A DNA stretch of 34,602 bases from an uncultured Acidimicrobiales bacterium (GCA_937969565.1 CALBVR010000255.1:1-34602), one strand, 5' to 3'; shown: positions 1-9,539, numbered from the stretch's first letter. The notes: a model not told the origin generated them from the letters alone. Numbers and translations are program-made.

Positions 1-350
1 GGCGACAGTCGTTCGAGCACGGCGAGGAAGCCAAGCGTGACCGACTCCTGCAGGAGCAGCGGATCCGCCGGGTCCTCATCTGCCGGGAGGCCGTCGAACC
101 AGGGTTCGGACAACCACGGACCCACGTACTGTTCGCGGCGATGCTGGGCCGACTTGAGCCGGTCAAGGGCAAGCCGAGTCACCACGGTCGTCAGCCAGGC
201 GGGCGGGTTGTCGATCGTTGCTCCGGACGCCGCATACCGGAGCCACGCTTCCTGCACGACGTCCTCGGCATCGTCGGGGGTACCCACCAACCGATACGCC
301 ACGCCGAGAAGGCGGCCACGTTCCTGTTCGAAGAATTCGGCGTCGGCCAC
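1..350 (-). CDS. ECF41/SigJ-family RNA polymerase sigma factor (3' part lies outside the window)
   Basis: Hand translation of the reverse strand from GTG at 350: VADAEFFEQERGRLLGVAYRLVGTPDDAEDVVQEAWLRYAASGATIDNPPAWLTTVVTRLALDRLKSAQHRREQYVGPWLSEPWFDGLP...; sigma region 2 plus the 'YVGPWLPEP'-type motif typical of SigJ/ECF41. Not in the ORF track (GTG start, open at the window edge). Confidence 0.88.
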   Translation of the reverse strand, partial: MADAEFFEQERGRLLGVAYRLVGTPDDAEDVVQEAWLRYAASGATIDNPPAWLTTVVTRLALDRLKSAQHRREQYVGPWLSEPWFDGLPADEDPADPLLLQESVTLGFLAVLERLS

Positions 351-352
351 GA

Positions 353-1558
353 TCAGTGCACCCTCGGGCGGGTCTCCACCATTCGAATCGCCGCCGCGGC
401 AGCCGCCCGGGCGCTGGCCAAACTGGCGTCGGCGAGATGACCGTCCGGACCGACCCAGTCGCCGGCGAGCGCCACGTGGTCGAAGCCACTGTCGGACACC
501 GTGGGCCGTCCGGCCAGGCCGCCACCGGCAGCCGTTGCGATTGCGCCAACCGTCGTCATCCGATGCAGCCTACGACGCACGACGATGTCGCTCTCCGCCA
601 CACCGGCAAACGAGGCGAAGGCCGTGAGGCCATCGACGTTCGGTTCCGCCTCCGGAGCGAGGTACTCCACGAGCGCAGCATGCCAGTGCCCGGCCGGTGC
701 AAGTTCAGCTGCGGCGGAGTGGTTGGAGAAGTAGAAGGGCACATCGCCGCCGAGCACGAAGTTCTGACCAGGCTTCGCTGCGAGGCCGAGATCGAGGCAG
801 CTGGCCGCGGCAGGCGGGCCTGTTGGCAGTTCCCGGCCGAGCAATCGAGCGGCCTGTGCGGGATCACCAAGTGCAAGGATCACGGCCGCCGCATCAGGCA
901 GGTGATCCACCGTCGTCCCGGTGCGGACGGTTACGCCCAGCGTCGCGGCGAGTTGATCCACCATCGTCTGCCAGCCGCGGTCGAGGTAGAGCACGCCCGG
1001 GCCGAGGGCCAGCTGCAGTTGGGAAATCGCGACCTCCGCGCTGAGCCGATCGGGGTCGTTCACGTAGGTGGACAGCCGGACCAGCGCGTGCAGAAGGGTA
1101 CGCGCCCGTCGGTCCTTCACCGAACCTTCAACCCACTCGCTGACGGTCCGGTCAGCGAAGCGGGCCGACCGGAGTCGAGGGAGCGAACCGAGCAGCCGGC
1201 CGATCTGGGCCTTCCCACGAACGCCAAGCGCCCTGGTCCGAAACAACGTCCCCGGCCCGGCCGGCGCGATCTCGGCTCGACCGTCGAAGACGACGCGCCC
1301 CGCAACAGCCGGCGGCCCACCGGTCACCTTCACACCGAGTTCGTCGAGCACCTCCTGCCCAACGCCACCCCGATACAGGGCGTGCGGGCCCTGGTTGAGA
1401 AAGAACCCATCTCGGTCGTCGGTGGCCGCCCGGCCGCCAAGCCGAGCGCTGCGCTCGAGCACCGTCACCGAATGCCCGGCCCGGGCCACATAGGCGGCAG
1501 CGGCGAGCCCTGCGAGCCCGCCGCCAACGATCACCACATCTGTCGTGTTGTCATCCAT
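353..1558 (-). CDS. NAD(P)/FAD-dependent oxidoreductase (phytoene-dehydrogenase-like)
   Basis: N-terminal dinucleotide-binding motif VVIVGGGLAGLAAAAYVARAGHSVTVLERSARLGGRA; C-terminal LAGDWVGPDGHLADASLASARAAA typical of FAD amine oxidase/desaturase-like enzymes. Confidence 0.9.
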   Translation of the reverse strand: MDDNTTDVVIVGGGLAGLAAAAYVARAGHSVTVLERSARLGGRAATDDRDGFFLNQGPHALYRGGVGQEVLDELGVKVTGGPPAVAGRVVFDGRAEIAPAGPGTLFRTRALGVRGKAQIGRLLGSLPRLRSARFADRTVSEWVEGSVKDRRARTLLHALVRLSTYVNDPDRLSAEVAISQLQLALGPGVLYLDRGWQTMVDQLAATLGVTVRTGTTVDHLPDAAAVILALGDPAQAARLLGRELPTGPPAAASCLDLGLAAKPGQNFVLGGDVPFYFSNHSAAAELAPAGHWHAALVEYLAPEAEPNVDGLTAFASFAGVAESDIVVRRRLHRMTTVGAIATAAGGGLAGRPTVSDSGFDHVALAGDWVGPDGHLADASLASARAAAAAAIRMVETRPRVH

Positions 1559-1566
1559 GTCGTATC

Positions 1567-1593
1567 GACGAGACCGCTTTCAGAAAAGTGACA
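1567..1593 (-). promoter_or_regulatory. Candidate ECF41-dependent promoter: TGTCACT-N16-CGTC
   Basis: Reverse strand reads TGTCACT(1593-1587) N16 CGTC(1570-1567), 8 nt before the oxidoreductase ATG (1558) in the 53-nt gap after the DoxX-like gene; close to the TGTCACA-N16-CGTC ECF41 motif as I remember it. Confidence 0.6.
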
Positions 1594-1611
1594 TGGTTCT
1601 GGAAGCGGGTA

Positions 1612-2298
1612 CTACCGGTGCGCGCGCATTCGGTCGACCAGCAGGAAGGCGCAAGCGCTGACGAGCCCGCCAAACGTGGCGAGCATCACTGCTGGGTCGT
1701 CGATCACTGCGGTCGGATCGATCGTGCGCATGAAGGGCACCGAGACGAGCGCAACCATCCAGCCCATTCCCATCGTGAGCAGGGCCATCTGTTCGCTGTT
1801 TCGATCCCAGCGCTGTTCGAGCACCCAGAGGAACACGGCCATCTGGGCGAGCAGGTAGAAGACCGACGGGCTCACGGCACCACCGGCAACGAAGACGAGG
1901 TTCATCGTCATACCGGCAACGAGTGCGATCCGTCGACCGAAGCCGGTGACGAGCGCCAGGCCGACAAGCCCCTGCAGCATGACCACGCCGACGATGACGG
2001 CATTGATGTTCGGCTCCACAAACAGCTCGGCGAACGTGTCGAACCATGGCAGCCGAGTGTCCGCATGTTCGGTGAGGAACTCCTCGATCGTCGCTCCGGA
2101 CCACCACTCGCCGTCGATCACCTTCTCCGTTGCTGCCCGGAGCCAACCGAGCCCGATGAAGGTCTGAATCAGCAACACCCAGACCGGCGTCTGACGCAGG
2201 CGGGCAAGCGTGGCGTCGACGACGCCGGAGGGCGCCACTTCGACCGGCGGCGAGGTTGAGGTTGGGGCGGAGGGGGGTGCGGTCTGTACCGATGTCAT
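1612..2298 (-). CDS. DoxX-like / TQO-DoxD-like membrane protein
   Basis: Several hydrophobic segments; 'IQTFIGLGWLRAATEKVIDGEWW...' and 'LQGLVGLALVTGFGRRIALVAGMTMNLVFVAGG' DoxX-type pattern. Start set to internal ATG (MTSVQT); the ORF track starts at 2310. Confidence 0.65.
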   Translation of the reverse strand: MTSVQTAPPSAPTSTSPPVEVAPSGVVDATLARLRQTPVWVLLIQTFIGLGWLRAATEKVIDGEWWSGATIEEFLTEHADTRLPWFDTFAELFVEPNINAVIVGVVMLQGLVGLALVTGFGRRIALVAGMTMNLVFVAGGAVSPSVFYLLAQMAVFLWVLEQRWDRNSEQMALLTMGMGWMVALVSVPFMRTIDPTAVIDDPAVMLATFGGLVSACAFLLVDRMRAHR

Positions 2299-2480
2299 GC
2301 CACCACCCAAACGGCAATCTCAAAACACAGGCTCAGCCAAACCAAAAGCTCACGTAAGACCAGCGGTGGTTTCGCTTCGAGTGCGTCCGAGCATCCCGGC
2401 TGGGATTACTCCCTACACGAGATACACCCGTTTTTTGTTGTCAATAGGTTCGGGTGCGATTCCACGGGTATGATCGAGGT

Positions 2481-2753
2481 ATGGATACGTGGCAGTTCCT
2501 CACCAACCACACACACGTGCTGATCGCGTTGCGCCGCAACCCCGACCTTCGCCAGCGCGAGATCGCCGACATGGTCGGCATCACCGAGGGCGCCGTCCAG
2601 CGCATCATCGGCGAACTGGAAACCGCCGGCTGCCTCACCCACGAACGTGTGGGCCGTCGCAACCACTACCAGATCCTCGAAGAGAACGATCTCCGCCATC
2701 CGATGGAGAACAACCACACCCTCGGCGAGCTCCTCGCCCTGCTCGAGGACTGA
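2481..2753 (+). CDS. Small winged-helix (MarR/ArsR-like) transcriptional regulator
   Basis: MDTWQFLTNHTHVLIALRRNPDLRQREIADMVGITEGAVQRIIGELETAGCLTHERVGRRNHYQI: clear HTH and wing. Start chosen at ATG 2481 rather than 2454. Confidence 0.8.
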   Translation: MDTWQFLTNHTHVLIALRRNPDLRQREIADMVGITEGAVQRIIGELETAGCLTHERVGRRNHYQILEENDLRHPMENNHTLGELLALLED

Positions 2754-2764
2754 CCTCCCCGACT

Positions 2765-3397
2765 TCAGTCCTCGCGAAGCTGCTGAAGCTCCTCGTAGTT
2801 GACGAAGCACCGCTGCAACAGCTCGTCATAGAGCCGGTCAGGGTCATGCTCGGCGGTGATCCCGCCGGACAGCTCACTCATCATGAAGCCATGAATCGCT
2901 GCCACCGTCATCCGCACACGGCTCTCATACACGGCATCGGGCCAGCCACCGCCTGAGCGCCCGAACCGCACAAGCTCCTCGACCATTCGGTCGCGAAGTC
3001 CCGCCTCGCCGAACGGATCCCCTCCAGGTTCGCGCACGATCAACATCCGGAACTGCGCGGGGTTGGCCAAACAGAACTGTCGATAGCCCTGGGCCGCCTC
3101 CATGAAAACACCGAGAATCGTCTGCTTCGATCGATCGTTGGCCGCATGCGAGATGGCGACATCGAAGATCTCGTTGACCGACCGGATGGCGCTCCGATAC
3201 ATCTCGTCGACCAGCGCGTCCCTCGAACCGAAGTAGGTGTAGATCGACTGGGTGGTCGTACCCGCTTCGAGTGCGATCCGACGATTCGTCAGTCCCGCCA
3301 CGCCGTCGACAGCAAAGATCGCATGCGCCGCATCGAGCAGACGCGAACGCATCTCGTCCGCCTTCTGCTGTCGCCCGGTGGGTGGAACGTCGTCCAT
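2765..3397 (-). CDS. TetR/AcrR family transcriptional regulator
   Basis: MRSRLLDAAHAIFAVDGVAGLTNRRIALEAGTTTQSIYTYFGSRDALVDEMY: canonical TetR N-terminal HTH. Confidence 0.92.
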   Translation of the reverse strand: MDDVPPTGRQQKADEMRSRLLDAAHAIFAVDGVAGLTNRRIALEAGTTTQSIYTYFGSRDALVDEMYRSAIRSVNEIFDVAISHAANDRSKQTILGVFMEAAQGYRQFCLANPAQFRMLIVREPGGDPFGEAGLRDRMVEELVRFGRSGGGWPDAVYESRVRMTVAAIHGFMMSELSGGITAEHDPDRLYDELLQRCFVNYEELQQLRED

Positions 3398-3435
3398 GAG
3401 GGAGCCGCCTGTTCTCGGCCCGCCGGTTTCAATTC

Positions 3436-3461
3436 ACCATATCATTTCGATCTGATATGGT
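3436..3461. promoter_or_regulatory. Candidate TetR operator palindrome ACCATATCA-N8-TGATATGGT
   Basis: Perfect 9-bp inverted arms, 8-bp spacer, about 39 bp upstream of the tetR start codon. Confidence 0.65.
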
Positions 3462-3479
3462 TTTCCCATCGCCGCCGAT

Positions 3480-3528
3480 ACGGGGTGTTCCTGTCCGCAA
3501 GGTCCGGAGCACCCCGTTTCTGCTTTTT
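3480..3528 (+). terminator. Candidate Rho-independent terminator hairpin, + orientation
   Basis: ACGGGGTGTTCC / GGAGCACCCCGT (12 bp, one G-U pair) followed by TTTCTGCTTTTT on the + strand; also lies just 3' of the minus-strand methyltransferase gene. Confidence 0.55.
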
Positions 3529-3537
3529 GCGCGCCGG

Positions 3538-4308
3538 TCAGCTCGCCCGGCGCCGACCGACCCACACGGACCACACGAGCACCTCCCGGTCGCGGCGCTG
3601 GTCGGCCTCCCACTCCCCCAACACGTCCCGGTACTCCTCCGCCCGAGGGCTCTGTGACACATCCGCCCATCGCTCGAACGCGCGCCTCGTTCGCTCCAGG
3701 TAGCCGTCCCAGTCGTGCGCTGAAGTGGTGACGCGCCCGAGCACATCGAGCTCATGCTCATCGAACAAGACGTCGATCTCCGACGCACCCGGAAGCCGCA
3801 CACGGGTGTCGGAGTTGACGGCATCGGATCGGCGCATGTCGCCGATCGCCACTCGACCACCCGGACGAACCCGTTCCGCCACAGCTCGCACCGTGCCGCC
3901 AAGGCCGTGCCACACCCACGAAGCGCCGAGACAGGCAACGAGATCCGCTCCCTCCACCCGATGATCGCGTGCCTCGCCAACGATCCAGTCGAGTCCATGA
4001 ACACCACGCGCCCGATCCACGGCTGCGGCAATCATCCACGGCGACAGATCAACGCCAGAACCGCGTATGCGCGCCCGCTCGGCCAACCGCAACAGGAGCG
4101 CTCCGCCGCCGCAGGCCAGGTCGACGGCCACATCGCCATCGGCGGGTTCGAGTAGATCCACGACAGCGTCCAGATCTGCGCTCGACATCGGACTCGCGAT
4201 CTCCAAGCCGTGGTGCAACGCCTCGAACACCTCGAACCGTTCGAACAGATCGTCGACATCCAGGCCCGGCTGGATGCTCACGCTCGACGGCAACACTGGA
4301 CGGCCCAT
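3538..4308 (-). CDS. Class I SAM-dependent methyltransferase
   Basis: [44 protein letters not shown] motif I/II region. Confidence 0.82.
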   Translation of the reverse strand: MGRPVLPSSVSIQPGLDVDDLFERFEVFEALHHGLEIASPMSSADLDAVVDLLEPADGDVAVDLACGGGALLLRLAERARIRGSGVDLSPWMIAAAVDRARGVHGLDWIVGEARDHRVEGADLVACLGASWVWHGLGGTVRAVAERVRPGGRVAIGDMRRSDAVNSDTRVRLPGASEIDVLFDEHELDVLGRVTTSAHDWDGYLERTRRAFERWADVSQSPRAEEYRDVLGEWEADQRRDREVLVWSVWVGRRRAS

Positions 4309-4391
4309 CGAAGCAGCATGTCAGACCAACGAATCCACGTCCGCGATCGCCCACGACGCCGATCCGCGGACCGGCGTGCGACACTTGCGGG

Positions 4392-7300
4392 ATGGCTCGT
4401 TGGCAATTCTGGATCGACCGTGGCGGCACCTTCACCGACGTCGTCGCCCGCCGCCCCGATGGGTCACTCGTGACCCACAAGCTCCTGTCCGAAAATCCCC
4501 GGCACTACCCTGACGCCGCCATCCAGGGCATCCGCGACCTGCTCGGAACTCGCGCCGGAGAACCGCTCGACACCGACCAGATCGAGTCCGTCAAGATGGG
4601 CACCACCGTCGCCACGAACGCGCTCCTCGAACGTGAGGGCGAACCCACGGCGCTCATCACCACGAGCGGCTTCGCCGACGTTCTCCGCATCGGCTACCAG
4701 GCACGACCAGACCTCTTCGCCCTCGACATCGTGCTCCCCGAAATGCTCTACCAACACGTCGTCGAAATCGACGAACGGGTCACGGCGACCGGCGATGTCC
4801 TCACCGCCCTGGATCTCAACCACGCCCGCGTCGCGCTCGAAACCGTCCGAGCGAACGGCATCGACTCGATCGCCATCGCATTGCTCCACGGGTACCGCCA
4901 CACCGACCATGAAGCTCAGCTCGCCGAGCTGGCGGCCGACATCGGCTTCGCCCAGATCTCCGTGAGCCACGAGGTCTCCCCGCTCATGAAGCTCGTGTCC
5001 CGAGGCGACACCACCGTCGTCGACGCCTACCTCTCCCCCATCCTTCGACGGTACGTCGCACAGGTTGCCGGAGAGCTCGGCGACACCCGCCTGATGTTCA
5101 TGCAGTCGAACGGCGGGCTCACCGACGCACACGCCTTCCGCGGAAAGGACGCGCTGCTCTCCGGTCCCGCCGGGGGTGTCGTGGGCATGGTGCGGACAGG
5201 CGAGGCGGCCGGCCACCATCGACTGATCGGCTTCGACATGGGCGGCACGTCGACCGACGTCTCCCACTACTCCGGTGAACTCGAGCGAACCTTCGAGACA
5301 CTCGTGGCCGGAGTGCGAGTTCGCGCACCGATGATCGACATCCACACCGTGGCGGCCGGCGGCGGATCGATCCTTCACTTCGACGGCAGCCGGATGCGCG
5401 TCGGCCCAGACTCCGCCGGCGCCGACCCCGGACCCGCCTGCTACGGCAACGGCGGACCGCTCGCAATCACCGACTGCAACGTCCTGCTCGGAAAGCTCCG
5501 ACCGGATCACTTCCCCCACGTCTTCGGCGCCGACGGCGCGCAGCCACTCGATGCGCAGATCGTGCGCGAACGGTTCGCCACGCTCGCCGAAGAGATCTCC
5601 CGATCGACCGGCACCCCGCAGTCACCCGAGTCCGTCGCCGAGGGCTTCCTCGCCATTGCTGTCGAGAACATGTCCAACGCCATCAAGAAGATCTCCGTGC
5701 AACGCGGCCACGACGTGACCGACTACACGCTCGCCTGTTTCGGCGGTGCCGGTGGCCAACACGCGTGCCTGGTGGCCGACCGGCTCGGCATCGAACGGGT
5801 GCTGATCCATCCCCACGCCGGCGTGCTCTCGGCGCTCGGGATCGGTCTGGCCGACGTCCGCCACGTGAACGAGGAAGCAGTCGAATCGACGCTGGCCCAG
5901 CCGAGGCTCGACGAACTGCAGGAACGGTGGGACGAGCTCGGCGCCCGGGGTACCGCGGCCGTGCAGGCGCAGGGTGTCCCCGCTGAGCAGATCCGTGCCG
6001 TGCGACGGCTCGCCCTCCGGTACGCGGGTTCCGACACGTCGATGCATGTGGCCGCCGGCCCGGTTGTCGACGTGATCGCTGCGTTCGAGTCGTTGCATCG
6101 AGCCCGCTTCGGTTTCATCAGCCCCGAGAAGGACCTCATCATCGAGTCGATCCAGGTGGAGACCATCGGGGCAGACGAAACGATCGAAACGACAAGCGAA
6201 GCGACGATCGACACCCCAGACGAATCGCTCGAACATCCGACGACCATGGCGGGGCTCGCATTCATGACGCCCTTCATCGAACGGACCAGCCTCAACCCGG
6301 ACACTCCAGTGAATGGACCGGCCGTGCTCCTCGAGGCCACCGGCACCACCGTCGTCGAACCCGGCTGGCAGGCGATGACCACCTCGACCGGCGACCTCGT
6401 GCTCGAACGCGTCATCCCCCTCCCCGATCGAGCTGCCGTCGGCACGTCCGTCGATCCCGTCCAGCTCGAGATCTTCAACAACCTGTTCATGAACATCGCC
6501 GAGCAAATGGGCGTGGTCCTCGAGAACACGGCCGCATCGGTGAACATCAAGGAGCGGCTCGACTTCAGCTGCGCCGTCTTCGACCCCGCCGGTGATCTCA
6601 TCGCCAACGCACCCCACATGCCGGTGCACCTCGGATCCATGAGCGAATCGATCAAGTCGATCATCCGACAGAACCCCGACATGACCCCCGGGCGGGTGTG
6701 GGTGATGAACGCCCCGTACAACGGCGGCACGCATCTTCCGGACATCACGGTCATCAAGCCCGTCTTCGACGACACCAACCCGACCACCCCGATCTTCTAT
6801 GTGGCGTCACGCGGCCACCACGCCGACGTGGGCGGCACGGTCCCCGGATCCGCTCCGGCCGACTCCACGTCGGTCGACCAGGAGGGCGTGCTGCTCGACA
6901 ACGTGATCCTCGTCGACGACGACCGCTTCCTCACCGACGAGATCCGTCACCTCCTCACGAGCGCCACGTACCCGGCTCGAAACCCCGACCAGAACATCGC
7001 CGATCTCAAGGCACAGGTGGCCGCCTGCGAAAAGGGCACGACGGAACTTCGCCGGGTGATCGAGCACTTCGGCCTCGATGTCGTCCATGCCTACATGCGA
7101 CATGTGCAGGACAACGCCGAGGAATCCGTGCGCCGCGTGATCGATGCGCTCTCGGACAGCAGCTTCACGTACGAGATGGACGACGGGCATCAGGTGGCAG
7201 TCACCATCTCCGTCGACCGACAGGACCGTTCGGCAGTCATCGACTTCACGGGCACGAGCGACACGCACCCGGGCAACTTCAACGCACCGAGCGCCATCGC

Positions 7301-7982
7301 GCACGCCGCCGTGCTCTACGTCTTCCGCTGCCTCGTCGACGACGACATCCCGCTGAATGCCGGATGCATGAAACCGCTGCAGCTGATCCTGCCCGATGCG
7401 TCGATGATCAACCCGAGCTATCCGGCCGCAGTGATCTCCGGCAACGTCGAGACCAGCCAGGTGATCGTGGACACGCTGTTCGGCGCCCTCGGCGTGATGG
7501 GCGCCGCGCAGGGAACGATGAACAACTTCATCTGGGGGAACGACACCCACCAGTACTACGAGACGATCTGCGGTGGTGCAGGCGCGACCGCGTCGAGCGC
7601 CGGCTGCAGCGCCGTGCACACCCACATGACGAACTCCCGGCTCACCGATCCCGAGGTGCTGGAATGGCGCTACCCGGTGATCCTCGAAACCTTCCATGTG
7701 CGAGCAGGTTCCGGCGGCGAAGGGGCGCGGCGGGGCGGTGACGGCGTGGTTCGCCGCATGCGATTCGAAGAAGCGATGGAGATCAATGTGCTCTCCGGTC
7801 ACCGGAGCGTGCCACCGTACGGCGCGGCCGGTGGCGGCGCCGGAGCGGTGGGCCACAACCGCAAGATCGCTGCAGACGGGACGATCACGGAGTTCGGGGC
7901 GACGCTGCAAACGACGGTGGAGCCCGGCGATCGCTTCGAGATCGAAACGCCCGGAGGCGGCGCCCACGGCCCCACCTCGTGA
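4392..7982 (+). CDS. Fused hydantoinase A/B, 5-oxoprolinase-type ATP-dependent amidohydrolase
   Basis: [25 protein letters not shown]...; [16 protein letters not shown] (HyuA) and the HyuB half ([51 protein letters not shown]). Start at ATG 4392; the ORF-track extension to 3969 is antisense to the methyltransferase. Confidence 0.93.
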   Translation: MARWQFWIDRGGTFTDVVARRPDGSLVTHKLLSENPRHYPDAAIQGIRDLLGTRAGEPLDTDQIESVKMGTTVATNALLEREGEPTALITTSGFADVLRIGYQARPDLFALDIVLPEMLYQHVVEIDERVTATGDVLTALDLNHARVALETVRANGIDSIAIALLHGYRHTDHEAQLAELAADIGFAQISVSHEVSPLMKLVSRGDTTVVDAYLSPILRRYVAQVAGELGDTRLMFMQSNGGLTDAHAFRGKDALLSGPAGGVVGMVRTGEAAGHHRLIGFDMGGTSTDVSHYSGELERTFETLVAGVRVRAPMIDIHTVAAGGGSILHFDGSRMRVGPDSAGADPGPACYGNGGPLAITDCNVLLGKLRPDHFPHVFGADGAQPLDAQIVRERFATLAEEISRSTGTPQSPESVAEGFLAIAVENMSNAIKKISVQRGHDVTDYTLACFGGAGGQHACLVADRLGIERVLIHPHAGVLSALGIGLADVRHVNEEAVESTLAQPRLDELQERWDELGARGTAAVQAQGVPAEQIRAVRRLALRYAGSDTSMHVAAGPVVDVIAAFESLHRARFGFISPEKDLIIESIQVETIGADETIETTSEATIDTPDESLEHPTTMAGLAFMTPFIERTSLNPDTPVNGPAVLLEATGTTVVEPGWQAMTTSTGDLVLERVIPLPDRAAVGTSVDPVQLEIFNNLFMNIAEQMGVVLENTAASVNIKERLDFSCAVFDPAGDLIANAPHMPVHLGSMSESIKSIIRQNPDMTPGRVWVMNAPYNGGTHLPDITVIKPVFDDTNPTTPIFYVASRGHHADVGGTVPGSAPADSTSVDQEGVLLDNVILVDDDRFLTDEIRHLLTSATYPARNPDQNIADLKAQVAACEKGTTELRRVIEHFGLDVVHAYMRHVQDNAEESVRRVIDALSDSSFTYEMDDGHQVAVTISVDRQDRSAVIDFTGTSDTHPGNFNAPSAIAHAAVLYVFRCLVDDDIPLNAGCMKPLQLILPDASMINPSYPAAVISGNVETSQVIVDTLFGALGVMGAAQGTMNNFIWGNDTHQYYETICGGAGATASSAGCSAVHTHMTNSRLTDPEVLEWRYPVILETFHVRAGSGGEGARRGGDGVVRRMRFEEAMEINVLSGHRSVPPYGAAGGGAGAVGHNRKIAADGTITEFGATLQTTVEPGDRFEIETPGGGAHGPTS

Positions 7983-7998
7983 CGTCCGTCACAGGTAA

Positions 7999-8029
7999 CC
8001 TGGCACCTTTTGCCCCAAAAGGTGTCAGG
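7999..8029. repeat. Stem-loop CCTGGCACCTTTT-GCCCC-AAAAGGTGTCAGG
   Basis: 13-bp near-perfect inverted repeat (one G-U pair in RNA) with 5-nt loop, directly after the oxoprolinase stop. Confidence 0.75.
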
Positions 8030-8124
8030 CCACTTTCAACCCCAATGGTGCCAGGCACGTTGATGGGGTGAAGGTGCCAGGCACGTTCGAGGGGTGAAGG
8101 TGCCAGGCACCTCGGGGCTCAGCA
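8021..8124. repeat. Four consecutive 26-bp units with GGTG(C/T)CAGGC core
   Basis: Units begin at 8021, 8047, 8073 and 8099 (exact 26-bp period); units 2 and 3 are nearly identical: GGTGCCAGGCACGTT(GAT/CGA)GGGGTGAA. Confidence 0.85.
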
Positions 8125-9462
8125 GGAGGAGTCGAGGGTGGTGAGGTCGAAGGGCGTGTACTTCGGTGTGACGCCGAACTGCGCGTTGTTGACCACGAGG
8201 TGACCATCCAACGCCGCGACGGTGGAGGCACCGGCGAGCTCACTCGCACCGATCCGGCCCTGGCTGGTACCCGAGGTGCGAGCCGCGTTCAGATCCGTGA
8301 CCCACACCCCTTCCGTCCCGGTGATCGACGAGATCTCCACCCCGTACAACCGGTTGCCACACAAGACCAGGCCATCACGACCTGCCGTCGCCGCACCCGA
8401 GATCGACACGACCGACACGGCACCGGACGACCGGTCGAAACGCAGCAGCTCGCCTTGTTCCATGTACGCCACCAACACGACGGCCCCATCCGCAACGACA
8501 CCATTGCCATGTTGCGTCCGGTTGGTGTCGACCTGGCCCGAGTAGTCGACCCACAGCTCTGCCGATGACCCGCCTGCCGCAATCCGATACAAGCGAGCCG
8601 CTCCGGTGTCGGTCACGTACGCCGTGCCATCAGGAGCGACACCGATGTCGTTGATGAGCGAACCGCCGGCAACCGGAACCGGGATCGACGCAACGAGCGA
8701 TCCCGACGCGAGGTTCAACACGTCGACGCGACCGTCGACTCCCGACACCACATAGAGCCGGTTGCGGGATGCATCGACGGCGAGACCGAACGCCGTCGCC
8801 CGCCCCGCGGCCGAACCGCTGTTGAACAACGCCCAACCCCCGGTCGGTGTGCCGGCCCAAACGTTGCCGTTGTTGAGCTCGCCGACAAAGAGTCGGCCCG
8901 TGGCCGGATCCGATGCGACGCCCTCCGTGGACGAGACCTCCGCCGGAAGATCGATACGGCTCGGGAACGAGGCCGGAGCCTGCGTCGTGGTGCTGGTCGT
9001 CGAGGTCGTTGACGACGTCGTGGTGGTGGTGGTCGAGGTGGACGTGGTCACCGCGGTCGTCGACGAGGCGTCAGTTGTCGACGTCGCCGCGCCGGTCGTC
9101 GGAGTCGTGGAGGAGTTTGCTGTGTCTTCCGGAGCCGCGGTCGACGAAGAGGCCGACGCTGCTGCTTCGGTCGTTTCGGACGACGTCGCCGTCGTACCAT
9201 CGCCGGCGTCGGTGGTGGTCGACGAGTCCGAAACCGATGGCACCGACGTCGAAGGAGCGGTCGCAACATCCGTTCCGTCGCCCGAGCCAACGTTCGCTCC
9301 GGTTGACGCCGTCGGCTCCGCCAACTGGCGGGCGTCGTCCTCCGGTGTCGTCGAGGTCGGGATGTTCTCGGTGGCCAACTCGTCGCCGTCAGAGGTACAT
9401 CCACCCAGAACGCAGATCAACGAGACGAGCCCGTACGACCCGAGGCGGCGCAGGACAGACAT
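8119..9462 (-). CDS. Secreted lipoprotein with Ser/Thr-rich linker and beta-propeller (SMP-30/NHL-like) domain
   Basis: Signal/lipobox SLICVLGGC; long TSTTTTTTSSTTSTTSTT linker; YVTDTGAARLYRI and NRLYVVSGVDGRVDVLNLASG propeller-like repeats. Confidence 0.75.
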   Translation of the reverse strand: MSVLRRLGSYGLVSLICVLGGCTSDGDELATENIPTSTTPEDDARQLAEPTASTGANVGSGDGTDVATAPSTSVPSVSDSSTTTDAGDGTTATSSETTEAAASASSSTAAPEDTANSSTTPTTGAATSTTDASSTTAVTTSTSTTTTTTSSTTSTTSTTTQAPASFPSRIDLPAEVSSTEGVASDPATGRLFVGELNNGNVWAGTPTGGWALFNSGSAAGRATAFGLAVDASRNRLYVVSGVDGRVDVLNLASGSLVASIPVPVAGGSLINDIGVAPDGTAYVTDTGAARLYRIAAGGSSAELWVDYSGQVDTNRTQHGNGVVADGAVVLVAYMEQGELLRFDRSSGAVSVVSISGAATAGRDGLVLCGNRLYGVEISSITGTEGVWVTDLNAARTSGTSQGRIGASELAGASTVAALDGHLVVNNAQFGVTPKYTPFDLTTLDSSC

Positions 9463-9539
9463 GTACAGTCAGCGTACTCGGGTCGGCTTGGCGGCTGGCC
9501 GCGGTGGGTGGTCCCCGGGTGTTCAGGAGGTTGAAGCAA

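Noticed and set aside
37-627. + strand ORFs 37-627, 141-440 and 218-1591 at the left edge
   Set aside because: Shadows of the minus-strand sigma factor and FAD oxidoreductase, which have clear family motifs.
4464-7967. Long minus-strand ORFs opposite the oxoprolinase (4464-5519, 5622-6734, 5723-6787, 6807-7967)
   Set aside because: Same GC-bias shadow effect; the + strand protein has clear HyuA/HyuB motifs across the whole length.
8990-9300. GTC/GTG-rich low-complexity DNA tract that looks like a microsatellite
   Set aside because: It is the coding sequence (reverse strand) of the Ser/Thr-rich linker of the lipoprotein; fully explained by protein composition.
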